Part shown: piece by piece, positions 42,211 to 50,463 of the stretch
Numbering within the stretch: the stretch's first letter is position 1
Layout of the letters: each line of letters starts with the position of its first letter
DNA from: UBA4744 sp963718995
GTDB taxonomy: Bacteria; Actinomycetota; Acidimicrobiia; Spongiisociales; UBA4744
DNA: 61,108 bases
Assembly: GCA_963718995.1 (NCBI GenBank)
Contig: CAVRAP010000011.1
Location: 1-61,108, forward strand
Direction of reading: 5' to 3'
Made by a program: the position numbers and the translations under genes
Notes under the pieces: generated by a model
Databases searched by the model: none
What the model was told of the DNA's origin: nothing
Seen by the model: only the letters and a program-made list of their open reading frames with translations

Positions 42211-42414
42211 ATGCGGATCGACTGCGACGAATGCGCCATGCAGCACACCGCCACGTGCAACGACTGTGTGGTGGCGGTCCTCCTGCGTGAATCCGATGGG
42301 CCGCTCGAGATCGACACTGCCGAGGCAGTTGCGCTGAGCGCCATGGCGGATGTGGGTCTCGTGCCGCGTCTGCGCCTCGTGCGCCACGACGACGATCTGG
42401 AAGCTGCCGGATGA
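42211..42414 (+). CDS. Small four-cysteine protein
   Basis: ATG 42211 follows GGAGG by 7 nt, giving 67 aa. The N-terminus is MRIDCDECAMQHTATCNDCV, with CxxC spaced by 8 from a second CxxC, which suggests a zinc or metal knuckle. The remainder (AEAVALSAMADVGLVPRLRL) is helical. I do not know the family or role; it lies alone upstream of the convergent ilvD end. Confidence 0.7.
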   Translation: MRIDCDECAMQHTATCNDCVVAVLLRESDGPLEIDTAEAVALSAMADVGLVPRLRLVRHDDDLEAAG

Positions 42415-42509
42415 GGTTTCGACTCCGGTCGTGAAGCCGGCGGAGGGGCACCGGTGTGCTTGGGGAAGCCACGCCGGTGCCCTCGAGGGGCGAACAGTCG
42501 ACGGGGCCG

Positions 42510-44192
42510 CTACTCGTCCGTGACGCAGCCCTCGGACGCCGACTTCACGTTCCGGATGTACTTGAAGAGGGTGCCCCGGGTGGCCTGCAATGGTGGTGGT
42601 ACCCAGGCCTTGCGGCGGCGGGCCACTTCCGTCTCGTCGACTTCGAGTTCGATCGACCGGGTTTCCGAGTTGATGGTGACCGTATCCCCGTCCTCGACCA
42701 GCGCCAGGGGTCCACCTTCCTGTGCTTCAGGTGTCACGTGTCCGATGATGAACCCATGTGAGCCACCCGAGAAACGACCGTCGGTGATGAGGGCGACTTC
42801 GCCTCCCAAACCGGCTCCGACAATGGCGGAGGTCGGAGTCAACATTTCCGGCATGCCGGGTCCGCCTTTCGGGCCTTCGTAGCGGATGATCACCACATCG
42901 CCGGGATGGATGTCACCGCGCTCCAACGAAGCCAGCATGGCTTCTTCCCGATCAAACGGCCGGGCTCGTCCGGTGAATCGGAGGCCTTCCTTGCCGGTGA
43001 TCTTGGCTACGGCACCGTCGGGAGCCAGGCTGCCACGCAGAATCGAGATGTGCCCGGTCGGCTTGATGGGTTCCGCCCACGGCCGGATCACATCCTGGTG
43101 ATCGGCCAGGCCCGGCAGATCGGCCAGGTTCTCGGCCATCGTTCGTCCGGTCACCGTCAGACAATCGCCGTGCAGCACATCGTGCTCCAGAAGCACTTTG
43201 AGGACGGCCGGGGTTCCGCCCACCCGGTGGAGATCCTCCATCACGTACCGTCCGCTGGGTTTGAGGTCGGCCAGAAACGGAACCCGGTCGCTGATGGCCT
43301 GAAAATCATCGAGATCCAAAGACACGTCAACCGAGCGCGCCATGGCCAGCAGGTGCAGAACCGCATTGGTCGAGCCACCCAAAACCATGGTCAGAGTGAT
43401 CGCATTCTCGAAAGCGGCCCGGGTCATGATGTCGGTCGGCGTGGTGTTGGTCTCGAGTAGGCCACGGATGGCCGCACCGGCCCGGAAACACTCGTCCAGC
43501 TTGGCCGGATCGTTGGCGGGGATCGACGAGCTGTAGGGCAGGCTCATGCCGAGGGCTTCGATGGCGGCTGCCATCGTGTTGGCCGTGTACATGCCGCCGC
43601 AGGCACCCGCGCCCGGGCAGGCATGGCGGACGATGTCGATTCGCTCGGATTCGGAGATGCGACCGGCGATGAACTCCCCGTACGACTGGAAGGCGGAGAC
43701 GATGTCGAGCGGCACGCCGGAAAGGCCCATTCCCGCCCGGATGGTCCCCCCGTAGACCATCAGAGACGGGCGGTCGACGCGCCCCATCGCCATCAGCGCA
43801 CCCGGCATGTTCTTGTCGCAGCCGGGAATGGAGATGTTGGCGTCGTACCACTGCGCCCGCATGACTGTCTCGATCGAGTCGGCGATGAGATCGCGCGACT
43901 GGAGCGAATAGCTCATCCCTTCCGTCCCCATCGAGATGCCGTCGGACACGCCGATCGTGTTGAAGCGCATCCCGACCATCCCGGCGGCCACCACGCCTTC
44001 TTTGGCTGCGGCGGCCAACTGGTCCAGGTGCATGTTGCAGGAGTTGCCCTCGTACCACATGCTGGCAATGCCCACCTGTGCCTTGGCCATGTCGGCTTCG
44101 CTCAGGCCGGTCGCGAACAGCATGGCTTGCGAGGCGCCTTGCGAGGCTGGTTCCGTGATACGTCGGCTGGTTCGATTGAGCTGGTCGGGCAT
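42510..44192 (-). CDS. ilvD: Dihydroxy-acid dehydratase
   Basis: From ATG 44192 the product is 560 aa. It has CNMHLDQLA, SIPGCDKNMPGALMAMG, HACPGAGACGGMYTANTMAA (cluster cysteines) and DGRFSGGSHGFIIGH. It dehydrates dihydroxyisovalerate and dihydroxymethylvalerate in branched-chain amino acid synthesis. Unlike the other ilv genes it lies 3.5 kb away, alone on the minus strand and without a visible leader peptide. Confidence 0.96.
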   Translation of the reverse strand: MPDQLNRTSRRITEPASQGASQAMLFATGLSEADMAKAQVGIASMWYEGNSCNMHLDQLAAAAKEGVVAAGMVGMRFNTIGVSDGISMGTEGMSYSLQSRDLIADSIETVMRAQWYDANISIPGCDKNMPGALMAMGRVDRPSLMVYGGTIRAGMGLSGVPLDIVSAFQSYGEFIAGRISESERIDIVRHACPGAGACGGMYTANTMAAAIEALGMSLPYSSSIPANDPAKLDECFRAGAAIRGLLETNTTPTDIMTRAAFENAITLTMVLGGSTNAVLHLLAMARSVDVSLDLDDFQAISDRVPFLADLKPSGRYVMEDLHRVGGTPAVLKVLLEHDVLHGDCLTVTGRTMAENLADLPGLADHQDVIRPWAEPIKPTGHISILRGSLAPDGAVAKITGKEGLRFTGRARPFDREEAMLASLERGDIHPGDVVIIRYEGPKGGPGMPEMLTPTSAIVGAGLGGEVALITDGRFSGGSHGFIIGHVTPEAQEGGPLALVEDGDTVTINSETRSIELEVDETEVARRRKAWVPPPLQATRGTLFKYIRNVKSASEGCVTDE

Positions 44193-44257
44193 CCTGGAAT
44201 CATAGGTCCGATCGGCCGCCACACCCCCTTCGGTATCGGCTCCGATAACCTGCCCGG

Positions 44258-45361
44258 GTGTACGACATCGTTACCCGACTCCAGGAAACGGGCGCGGCCG
44301 GCGGGTTGATAGGTCTCGGGATCTGCGGCACCGGCCCCTTCGTCGATGTTCGGGCCGAAATGGACCGCCGCATAGCAGGCGGCCAATCGGGCCGGTTGCG
44401 GTTCACGTACGCCGATACGGTCGTCGCCACAGACATCAAACAGTCTTTTCCGTGGGCCGAACGTCTGGTCGTGGGAGCTTCGAGCTACGTGCCGGCGGCG
44501 GGATCCCCGGGTCCGTTCCGGCGGAATCACGGCCGGGTCGCCAGGTTTGCGACCTCGGATCACTATGCGCCGCTGCGGCGCGGACTCGAAGCGGTCGCTG
44601 ACGTTCTGCGGAGTGCCGGCCATCGGGCCGAGATCCTGATCGATGACAACCGCCTGGTCGATCGGGCGGCGGCGGTTCGAGCCGGGATCGCCTGGTGGGG
44701 CAAGAGCACCATGGTGCTCACCCCCAAATATGGACCGTGGACCCTGCTCGGATCCGTGGCAACCGACGCCGAGCTGCCGGTAGCCGTGGCGATGAAAAGG
44801 GACTGCGGGACCTGCGTAGCCTGCATTCCGGCCTGTCCAACCGGGGCCCTCGACCAAGAGGGGACCATCGACGCGACCCTATGCATTTCCTATTGGGCGC
44901 AGATGCCGGGCGTCGTCCCCGTGCCGATCAGAGAAGCTTGGGGAGATCGGCTGTACGGGTGCGACGCATGTCTCGATGCTTGTCCGCCCGGCCGACGCTG
45001 GCTGGATCTTGCTCCCGCCGGGGGAGAAGGCGTTGATCTCCTCAAAGTGTTGGCCGAAGAGGATGCGACTCTCCTGAGCACCTATGCGCACTTCTACGTG
45101 CCCCGCAACGATCCGGACTACCTGCGCCGCAATGCGCTTATTGCGCTCGGCCATAGTGGTTCCTCCTCGGCCATTCCGATTGTGAGCAGCTACCTGGCTG
45201 CGAGCCGGCCGATGCTTCGCTCACATGCCGCGTGGGCCCTTGGGCGTATTGGTGGTGCCGTCGCGGCGGATGCCCTCGACGTTGCGCAGCTCTCCGAAAC
45301 CGATCCGGCGGTCCGCTCCGAGATGCACAACGCCCTTGACAAAATGGATGCGGTTGGTTGA
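44258..45361 (+). CDS. Epoxyqueuosine reductase (QueG)-like iron-sulfur protein
   Basis: The GTG-initiated 367-aa protein has the ~170-residue N-terminal domain of QueG (GIAWWGKSTMVLTPKYGPWT) and two [4Fe-4S] motifs (CGTCVACIPACPTGAL; CDACLDACPP). The C-terminal ~85 residues look like HEAT-type repeats (RRNALIALGHSGSSSAIPIV, LRSHAAWALGRIGG). QueG needs cobalamin to complete queuosine in tRNA. Many actinobacteria lack queuosine, so the true substrate may differ (inference). Confidence 0.8.
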   Translation: MYDIVTRLQETGAAGGLIGLGICGTGPFVDVRAEMDRRIAGGQSGRLRFTYADTVVATDIKQSFPWAERLVVGASSYVPAAGSPGPFRRNHGRVARFATSDHYAPLRRGLEAVADVLRSAGHRAEILIDDNRLVDRAAAVRAGIAWWGKSTMVLTPKYGPWTLLGSVATDAELPVAVAMKRDCGTCVACIPACPTGALDQEGTIDATLCISYWAQMPGVVPVPIREAWGDRLYGCDACLDACPPGRRWLDLAPAGGEGVDLLKVLAEEDATLLSTYAHFYVPRNDPDYLRRNALIALGHSGSSSAIPIVSSYLAASRPMLRSHAAWALGRIGGAVAADALDVAQLSETDPAVRSEMHNALDKMDAVG

Positions 45362-45414
45362 CGGTCGGGGGCTGAAGACCGTGCTGGCGGAGGGTGGGCG
45401 GTTACCCTGTTCTC

Positions 45415-46101
45415 ATGGCGGAACCGGTTGTTTGTAGTCAATGTGGCGCCCGCAACCCGCCCTCGGCCGTGTGGTGCGGGCAGTGCTTCGCGCCCCTCGG
45501 TGATCAGGTCGATGAGACCGAGGTTCTGGCCACGGCAGGAGATCTGGTCGAGCCTCCAACCGCCGCGCTCGAGGATGTTGTGACGCCGCCATCACCGGAC
45601 GCTGTACCTGCCGATGGCCATCCAGAAGGTACGGCGCCACCGAGGAGCGACATCTGGGTTTGCTCGGTGTGTGAAGTCACCAACCCGCTGGCGGTGGAGG
45701 CGTGTGCCGCGTGTGGCACTTCCATCTTTCGCTCTTTTGGAGCTGTCGTCGAAGAGCGGGTCTTGGTCGATCCTCAACAAGCTCTGTTCCGTTCCGTCAT
45801 GTTTCCGGGACTCGGACACGTCTACGCCAAGCAAAGTTTGCTTGGCTCGGCCATTAGTGGGCTCGCTCTCATGTCACTCGGTTTCGGGATTGGCCTGGTG
45901 GCAACCGGCGTCGGAAGCTTCGGGTGGCCTCTCCTTCTCCAAGCGCTTGGAGTATGGGTAGCGGCGGCGTTCGACGCGTATCGAATCGCCGAAGGCCAGG
46001 AGATGAAGTCGCTTCTGCTCAAGCCCAGAGTGATCACTGCGCTGGTGGGATCGGCGATGGTCACGATGATCCTGGCGGTGACGCTGCGGGGCCAGGCCTG
46101 A
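45415..46101 (+). CDS. Membrane protein with two zinc ribbons
   Basis: The 228-aa protein begins with MAEPVVCSQCGARNPPSAVW and CGQC, then a Pro/Asp/Glu-rich spacer, a second ribbon (WVCSVCEVTNPLAVEACAAC) and three or four membrane helices after residue 130 (GLGHVYAKQSLLGSAISGL). The GLGHxYxK signature resembles the TM2-type region of unknown membrane proteins. It is the first gene of a compact run; the stop overlaps the next ATG. Confidence 0.7.
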   Translation: MAEPVVCSQCGARNPPSAVWCGQCFAPLGDQVDETEVLATAGDLVEPPTAALEDVVTPPSPDAVPADGHPEGTAPPRSDIWVCSVCEVTNPLAVEACAACGTSIFRSFGAVVEERVLVDPQQALFRSVMFPGLGHVYAKQSLLGSAISGLALMSLGFGIGLVATGVGSFGWPLLLQALGVWVAAAFDAYRIAEGQEMKSLLLKPRVITALVGSAMVTMILAVTLRGQA

Positions 46102-46373
46102 TGCGGTGGGTATTCGCGATAGCTCTCGGCCTCGGCCTGCTGGCGTTGATCGCCTGGGCGATGCTGCAGGGCGGTCGCGGTTCCGAACGGCGCCGGGGTG
46201 CCAATGCCCAAAGAGGCATTGCCGCTTCAATCGCTTTTGGCATGGGCGGGCTATCTGCCGCGTACGCGGGTTGGAATCTCTGGCTTGCGACGGTCGGGGC
46301 GATGGCTGCCGCTGCGGTTGCCGCCTGGTACGCCGGAAGGACGGACGGGTCCGGTGGAGCGGGCCGGCTCTGA
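46101..46373 (+). CDS. Small membrane protein
   Basis: The 90-aa product starts inside the preceding stop (ATGA-type) and ends overlapping the next start. It has an N-terminal helix (VFAIALGLGLLALIAWAML), a basic loop (RRGANAQRG), and two more helices around residues 42-85. The function is unknown. Confidence 0.65.
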   Translation: MRWVFAIALGLGLLALIAWAMLQGGRGSERRRGANAQRGIAASIAFGMGGLSAAYAGWNLWLATVGAMAAAAVAAWYAGRTDGSGGAGRL

Positions 46374-47131
46374 TGCAGATAGTGGCCGATGTGCATGGTG
46401 CATTCGACGCGCTGGCGGAACTGGCTCGATCGGGCGAACCCCTCTTGGTACTCGGCGATCTCATCAACTACGTCGACTATCGGACGATGGATGGCATTGC
46501 TGCAGAGGTACTGGGCAAGGCGTTTGTCATGCAGGTAGCCCGCTTCCGCGCCATCGGCGACTACGAGGGGTCCCGGGCCTTGTGGCGGGAGCAGATGGCC
46601 GGGCGCGAGTCGGAGATCCGCAGGCAGATCGGAGAGCGGGTACGGGAGCAATATCAGGACACCGGTCGTGCGTTGGAAGGGGGCGTTTCCTATGTGACGT
46701 ACGGCAACGTCGATTGGCCGGAGGCATTGCAGGCGTGTCTACCGGCAGGGTCGACCTTCGTCGATGGCGAAGTCGTTGAGATCGAGGGTTTTCGGGTTGG
46801 ATTCGTCGGCGGAGGAGCCCCAACCCCACTGGGTGTGGCTGGGGAGGTATCCGAAGTGGACATGGCCGAAAAACTGGAGCGCCTCGGTCCGGTCGAGATC
46901 TTGTGTTCGCATATGCCGCCGGCCATTGCCTCCCTCCACACCGACGTCATCACCGGTCGAGCCGAAGGGAGCTCAGCTGCCATCCTTGACTACGTGATGG
47001 AACATCAACCGGGGTTCCATTACTTCGGAGATATTCACCAACCCCGGGCCAGCCGGTGGCGGCTTGGGAAGACGCATTGCGTGAATGTGGGGTACTTCCG
47101 CGCAACGAAGCGCGCGATGCACCACCCCTGA
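46373..47131 (+). CDS. Metallophosphoesterase-like protein
   Basis: The 252-aa protein has the calcineurin-like order of metal motifs: DVHGAFDAL near the N-terminus, LVLGDLINYVD, then GNVDWPEA where GNHD is usual, CSHMPPAI and GDIHQPRAS where GHxH is usual. Residues 45-105 form a long charged helix pair inserted between the second and third motifs. The fold assignment is good but the third and last motifs deviate, so activity is uncertain. It starts overlapping the preceding stop. Confidence 0.75.
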   Translation: MQIVADVHGAFDALAELARSGEPLLVLGDLINYVDYRTMDGIAAEVLGKAFVMQVARFRAIGDYEGSRALWREQMAGRESEIRRQIGERVREQYQDTGRALEGGVSYVTYGNVDWPEALQACLPAGSTFVDGEVVEIEGFRVGFVGGGAPTPLGVAGEVSEVDMAEKLERLGPVEILCSHMPPAIASLHTDVITGRAEGSSAAILDYVMEHQPGFHYFGDIHQPRASRWRLGKTHCVNVGYFRATKRAMHHP

Positions 47132-47199
47132 TCACCCTTTTGTTCTCCGGCGGATCGCTACCCTTGACTGAACAAACGGTAGAAGGAGTACGAAGCATC

Positions 47200-47646
47200 A
47201 TGGCGGAGGGAACTGTCCAAAGCATCGAAATCCCTGCTTCACCCGAATTCATCTTTGAGGTCCTTGCCGATCTCGAGCTGTATCCGGAGTGGATCACCGC
47301 GATGCGGGAAGTCGAGATCCTCGAACGCGGCGGAGACGATCGACCTAAGCGCGCCCACTTCCTGGTCGACGCCATGATCAAAGAAATCGCTTACGACCTC
47401 GACTACGTGCACGAACCGCCGTTGCGTATGTCCTGGACCGCCGTGCCGGGTGAGGACATCAAACAGATGGTTGGTTCCTACGAACTCACCGAACTCGAAG
47501 GTGGCGAAACCGACGTTGTATATGCGTTGATGGTTGAGCCGGAGTTCAAGGTACCCGGGTTCCTGCGCCGCCAGGCCGAGAAACAGCTGATCAGCACAGC
47601 CTTGCGAGGACTCAAGAGGCGGGTTGAAGAGCTCTCAGCCGACTGA
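47200..47646 (+). CDS. SRPBCC (START-like/cyclase) lipid-binding-type protein
   Basis: The 148-aa product has AAGGAG about 8-12 nt upstream. It opens with VQSIEIPASPEFIFEVLADLELYPEW, the first strand and helix of the SRPBCC fold, and has MSWTAVPGEDIKQMVGSYEL in the middle and a long C-terminal helix (AEKQLISTALRGLKRRVEEL). Such folds hold a hydrophobic ligand. Its stop overlaps the start of the ArsA-like ATPase gene. The same SRPBCC-ArsA pairing is known to me from Mycobacterium tuberculosis (Rv2185c/Rv2184c), recalled and not checked. Confidence 0.85.
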   Translation: MAEGTVQSIEIPASPEFIFEVLADLELYPEWITAMREVEILERGGDDRPKRAHFLVDAMIKEIAYDLDYVHEPPLRMSWTAVPGEDIKQMVGSYELTELEGGETDVVYALMVEPEFKVPGFLRRQAEKQLISTALRGLKRRVEELSAD

Positions 47647-48821
47647 TGCGCATCGTTCTGGTCACCGGCAAGGGGGGCGTCGGAAAAACCACGGTGGCGG
47701 CCGCCACCGCTTTGCGCGCTGCCGATGCGGGTCATAGGACTCTGGTTCTATCAACCGATCCGGCCCACAGCCTTGCCGACGCCTTCGAGGTGGCCCTTGG
47801 CGACGAGCCCAGACACCTCAGCGGGGATCTCGATGGCCAGCAGATTGACACGCAGAGCAGGCTGGAGGCGTATTGGGGCGAGATCCGCGACCAGCTCATG
47901 GCCATCCTCGACTGGGGAGGCGTGCGAGGCCTTGAGGCCGAAGAGTTTCTCGTCTTCCCGGGAATGGACGAGTTGTTCGCCCTGGTCGAGGTCCAGCGTC
48001 ACGCCGCGTCCGGCCACTACGACACGCTGATCGTCGATTGCGCCCCGACTGCCGAAACGCTCCGGTTGCTGAGCTTGCCTGAAGTGCTCTCGTGGTACTT
48101 CGATCGCGTATTCCTCACGCAGAAGCGAGTTATGAAGGCAGCCCGACCCGTATTGAGCCGGATGACGAGCATGCCGATTCCCGGCGACGAGGTGTACGAC
48201 GCTGCCGAGAATGTCTTCTTTGCCATTGAGAGGGCCCGCCGGTTACTGCTCAACCCGGAGATCACGACTGCCCGTCTCGTCGTCAACCCGGAAAAGATGG
48301 TGGTGAGCGAAGCCAGGCGGACCTACACCTACCTTTCGCTGTTCGGCTACGCCATCGACAGCGTTGTCGTAAACCGGATCTTGCCCGACGATCTCTCGGA
48401 CCCCTATTTCAGTCGCTGGCAGGAGATCCAGGGCGAACACTTGAAGGACATCGAGCGGTCATTTGCAGACGTGCCGGTGTTGCGCTTGCGTTTGTTCGAT
48501 GAAGAGATGACCGGCGCCGACAAGCTCCGAATCCTCGGTGGCGAGCTCTACGGCGACAACGATCCTGCGGTCGGGTTCGCCGGTCGCCGGCCGTTTCGTG
48601 TGGTTGAGGAGCCGAATCAGATAGCGCTCGAGATCGACATGCCGTTCGTCGCCAAGGAAGAGGTCGACGTGGTTCGAGACGGACACGAGGTGTACATCAC
48701 CGTGGGGGCCTATCGCCGGTCGTTTGTGTTGCCGGATTCGCTGCACCGTCGTGAGGTCATCGGTGCCAAACTGGACGACGGAGTCCTCAGGGTGAGATTC
48801 AGCGAGCATCGGGGGAAGTGA
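47646..48821 (+). CDS. ArsA/Get3-family ATPase with C-terminal HSP20-like domain
   Basis: The 391-aa protein begins with the deviant Walker A (GKGGVGKTT) and the Get3/ArsA switch LSTDPAHSLADAF, then VDCAPTAETLRLL. No pair of metal-binding Cys of the arsenite type is seen. The C-terminal ~85 residues (IALEIDMPFVAKEEVDVVRD, VLPDSLHRREVIGAKLDDGV) resemble the alpha-crystallin-like domain found on many bacterial ArsA homologues. Get3 carries tail-anchored membrane proteins; a comparable role is possible. It overlaps the SRPBCC gene. Confidence 0.9.
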   Translation: MRIVLVTGKGGVGKTTVAAATALRAADAGHRTLVLSTDPAHSLADAFEVALGDEPRHLSGDLDGQQIDTQSRLEAYWGEIRDQLMAILDWGGVRGLEAEEFLVFPGMDELFALVEVQRHAASGHYDTLIVDCAPTAETLRLLSLPEVLSWYFDRVFLTQKRVMKAARPVLSRMTSMPIPGDEVYDAAENVFFAIERARRLLLNPEITTARLVVNPEKMVVSEARRTYTYLSLFGYAIDSVVVNRILPDDLSDPYFSRWQEIQGEHLKDIERSFADVPVLRLRLFDEEMTGADKLRILGGELYGDNDPAVGFAGRRPFRVVEEPNQIALEIDMPFVAKEEVDVVRDGHEVYITVGAYRRSFVLPDSLHRREVIGAKLDDGVLRVRFSEHRGK

Positions 48822-48822
48822 C

Positions 48823-49011
48823 GTGACCGATACATCTTCGTTGGGACAAGGCCTGATCAGGGGAGGGCGGCGGGTGGCCATTCATCTGCTCAAGGCCGGC
48901 GTCGAAGTCTTGCGAGGTGTCGAGGGTTTCTTCGAGGAGTTGGCGTCGGCAACTCGCGCCGGGTCCGAGGACCCGCCTGAAAAAGGCCCGAAGCGGATCC
49001 CGCTCGAGTAA
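48823..49011 (+). CDS. Small amphipathic protein downstream of the ArsA-like ATPase
   Basis: GTG 48823 lies 1 nt after the ATPase stop. The 62-aa product has one amphipathic helix segment (GRRVAIHLLKAGVEVLRGVE, GFFEELASAT) and a basic/Pro tail. It is hypothetical but supported by position and ribosome site (GGGGGAAG). A small gene also follows the ATPase gene in mycobacteria as I recall. Confidence 0.6.
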   Translation: MTDTSSLGQGLIRGGRRVAIHLLKAGVEVLRGVEGFFEELASATRAGSEDPPEKGPKRIPLE

Positions 49012-49115
49012 CGGTCCAGCGCTTCCGGTCTGGAGAGAACGGCCGACCGATGCGCGGCCGGCTCCGGGGGAACGTTGAGCGGGTCAAGAGGGCCGTCTCG
49101 CTACTCTGAACGCCT

Positions 49116-50045
49116 GTGAAGACCATTGGCATTGACCTCGGCGGAACCAAGATGTCGGCCGGCCTCCTGGACGGCCCGGGCACTCTTGTCGAGAAGATCA
49201 CGGTGGATAGACCGGTCCATCAGGCCGCCATGGAGGAGGATCCGCTCGAACTGGCCGCGAAGCTGATGCGGTCGGACGTTGCAGCGATCGGTCTGGGTGC
49301 AGCCGGACTGGTGAGTTGGCCGGATGGCCGGCTCGTGTGGGGTCCCAACGTGGTCGGCCGGGACATCCCGTTCAAGGAACTCCTCGAAGCTCGTTTCGGC
49401 CTTCCTGTTGTGGTGGACAACGATGCGAACCTGGCCGCCCTGGCCGAATCCCGGATGGGCGCCGGCCGCGGTCACCACCATGTGATGCTGGTGACGCTCG
49501 GGACCGGCATCGGGGGAGGCATCGTGATCGACGGGGACATCTATCGGGGGCGTTCCTTCGCCGGAGAGGTCGGGCATATGGTGATCGACGTCGGCGGCCC
49601 ACAGTGCACGTGCGGACAGCGGGGCTGTTGGGAGACATTCGCCTCGGGACGGCGCCTCGATCAAATCGCCCGGGATCTCGTGGCTGCAGATCCATCGGGA
49701 CTCACGGCGCAGCTTGCTGAGCATGAGTTGGCGGGCGGGGTCCACCTGACCGAGGCTGCGCTCCGGGGCGATGTACCGGCAGTCCACGCTGTGTCGGAGA
49801 TGGGCTCATGGCTGGGCATAGGTCTTGCGAGCCTGGTCGTGCTCTTGGATCCGGATGTGATCGTCGTTGGCGGCGGGGCCGCCCGGGCAGGTGACCTGCT
49901 GCTCCAACCGGCCCGCGACGCGATGATCGAAGCTCTGGAGGGATCTCGTTTTCGCACACCTACCCCGCTCCTTCCGGCCCGGTTGGGCGAGGACGCCGGG
50001 ATCGTTGGGGCAGGGTTGGCCGCAGCGGAGTTGGCTCGTGGATGA
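49116..50045 (+). CDS. ROK family sugar kinase (glucokinase-like)
   Basis: The GTG-initiated 309-aa protein opens with GIDLGGTKMSAGLLDG (phosphate loop) and has VDNDANLAALAES, TLGTGIGGGIVIDG and the ROK zinc motif GHMVIDVGGPQCTCGQRGCW. It most likely phosphorylates glucose with ATP. The next gene starts 8 nt before its stop. It would feed glucose-6-phosphate towards the glycogen genes in the window (inference). Confidence 0.9.
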   Translation: MKTIGIDLGGTKMSAGLLDGPGTLVEKITVDRPVHQAAMEEDPLELAAKLMRSDVAAIGLGAAGLVSWPDGRLVWGPNVVGRDIPFKELLEARFGLPVVVDNDANLAALAESRMGAGRGHHHVMLVTLGTGIGGGIVIDGDIYRGRSFAGEVGHMVIDVGGPQCTCGQRGCWETFASGRRLDQIARDLVAADPSGLTAQLAEHELAGGVHLTEAALRGDVPAVHAVSEMGSWLGIGLASLVVLLDPDVIVVGGGAARAGDLLLQPARDAMIEALEGSRFRTPTPLLPARLGEDAGIVGAGLAAAELARG

Positions 50046-50463
50046 ACCGTTGCGCCCCGATGCCGTCATCGGGCCTGAGGGACGGCGTTGGCCGGACACC
50101 CGCAACCGGGTGAAAGAAGCGACGCTGGCCCTGCCGAACCTGATCAAGCTGCTCGGCCGGTTGATTCGCGACCCCCGGGTCCCGGCTCGGAGCAAGGCTT
50201 TGGCCGGCGCCGCGCTCGCCTACGTCGCATCCCCCATCGACTTCGTGCCGGATCTCATCCCGGTGCTGGGCCGGTCGGACGACCTGTTCGTTGCCATTTT
50301 CGCCGTCCATCATCTGATCCGGACCGCCGGAGAGGACGTTGTTGTCGAGCATTGGGACGGGTCGCTCGACGTCCTCGAATTCGTCAACAACCTGTTCGAT
50401 GTGGCCGTCCGTTTTGTGCCGATGCGAGTGCGTTGGACCCTCGACCGGCTGCTCGGGCGATGA
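50038..50463 (+). CDS. DUF1232 (YkvA-like) membrane-associated protein
   Basis: GTG 50038 overlaps the kinase stop. The 141-aa product contains the DUF1232 pattern RDPRVPARSKALAGAALAYV, ASPIDFVPDLIPVLGRSDDL. The family has no assigned biochemical role. It ends 4 nt inside the next gene (ATGA), so it is part of the same run. Confidence 0.85.
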   Translation: MDEPLRPDAVIGPEGRRWPDTRNRVKEATLALPNLIKLLGRLIRDPRVPARSKALAGAALAYVASPIDFVPDLIPVLGRSDDLFVAIFAVHHLIRTAGEDVVVEHWDGSLDVLEFVNNLFDVAVRFVPMRVRWTLDRLLGR

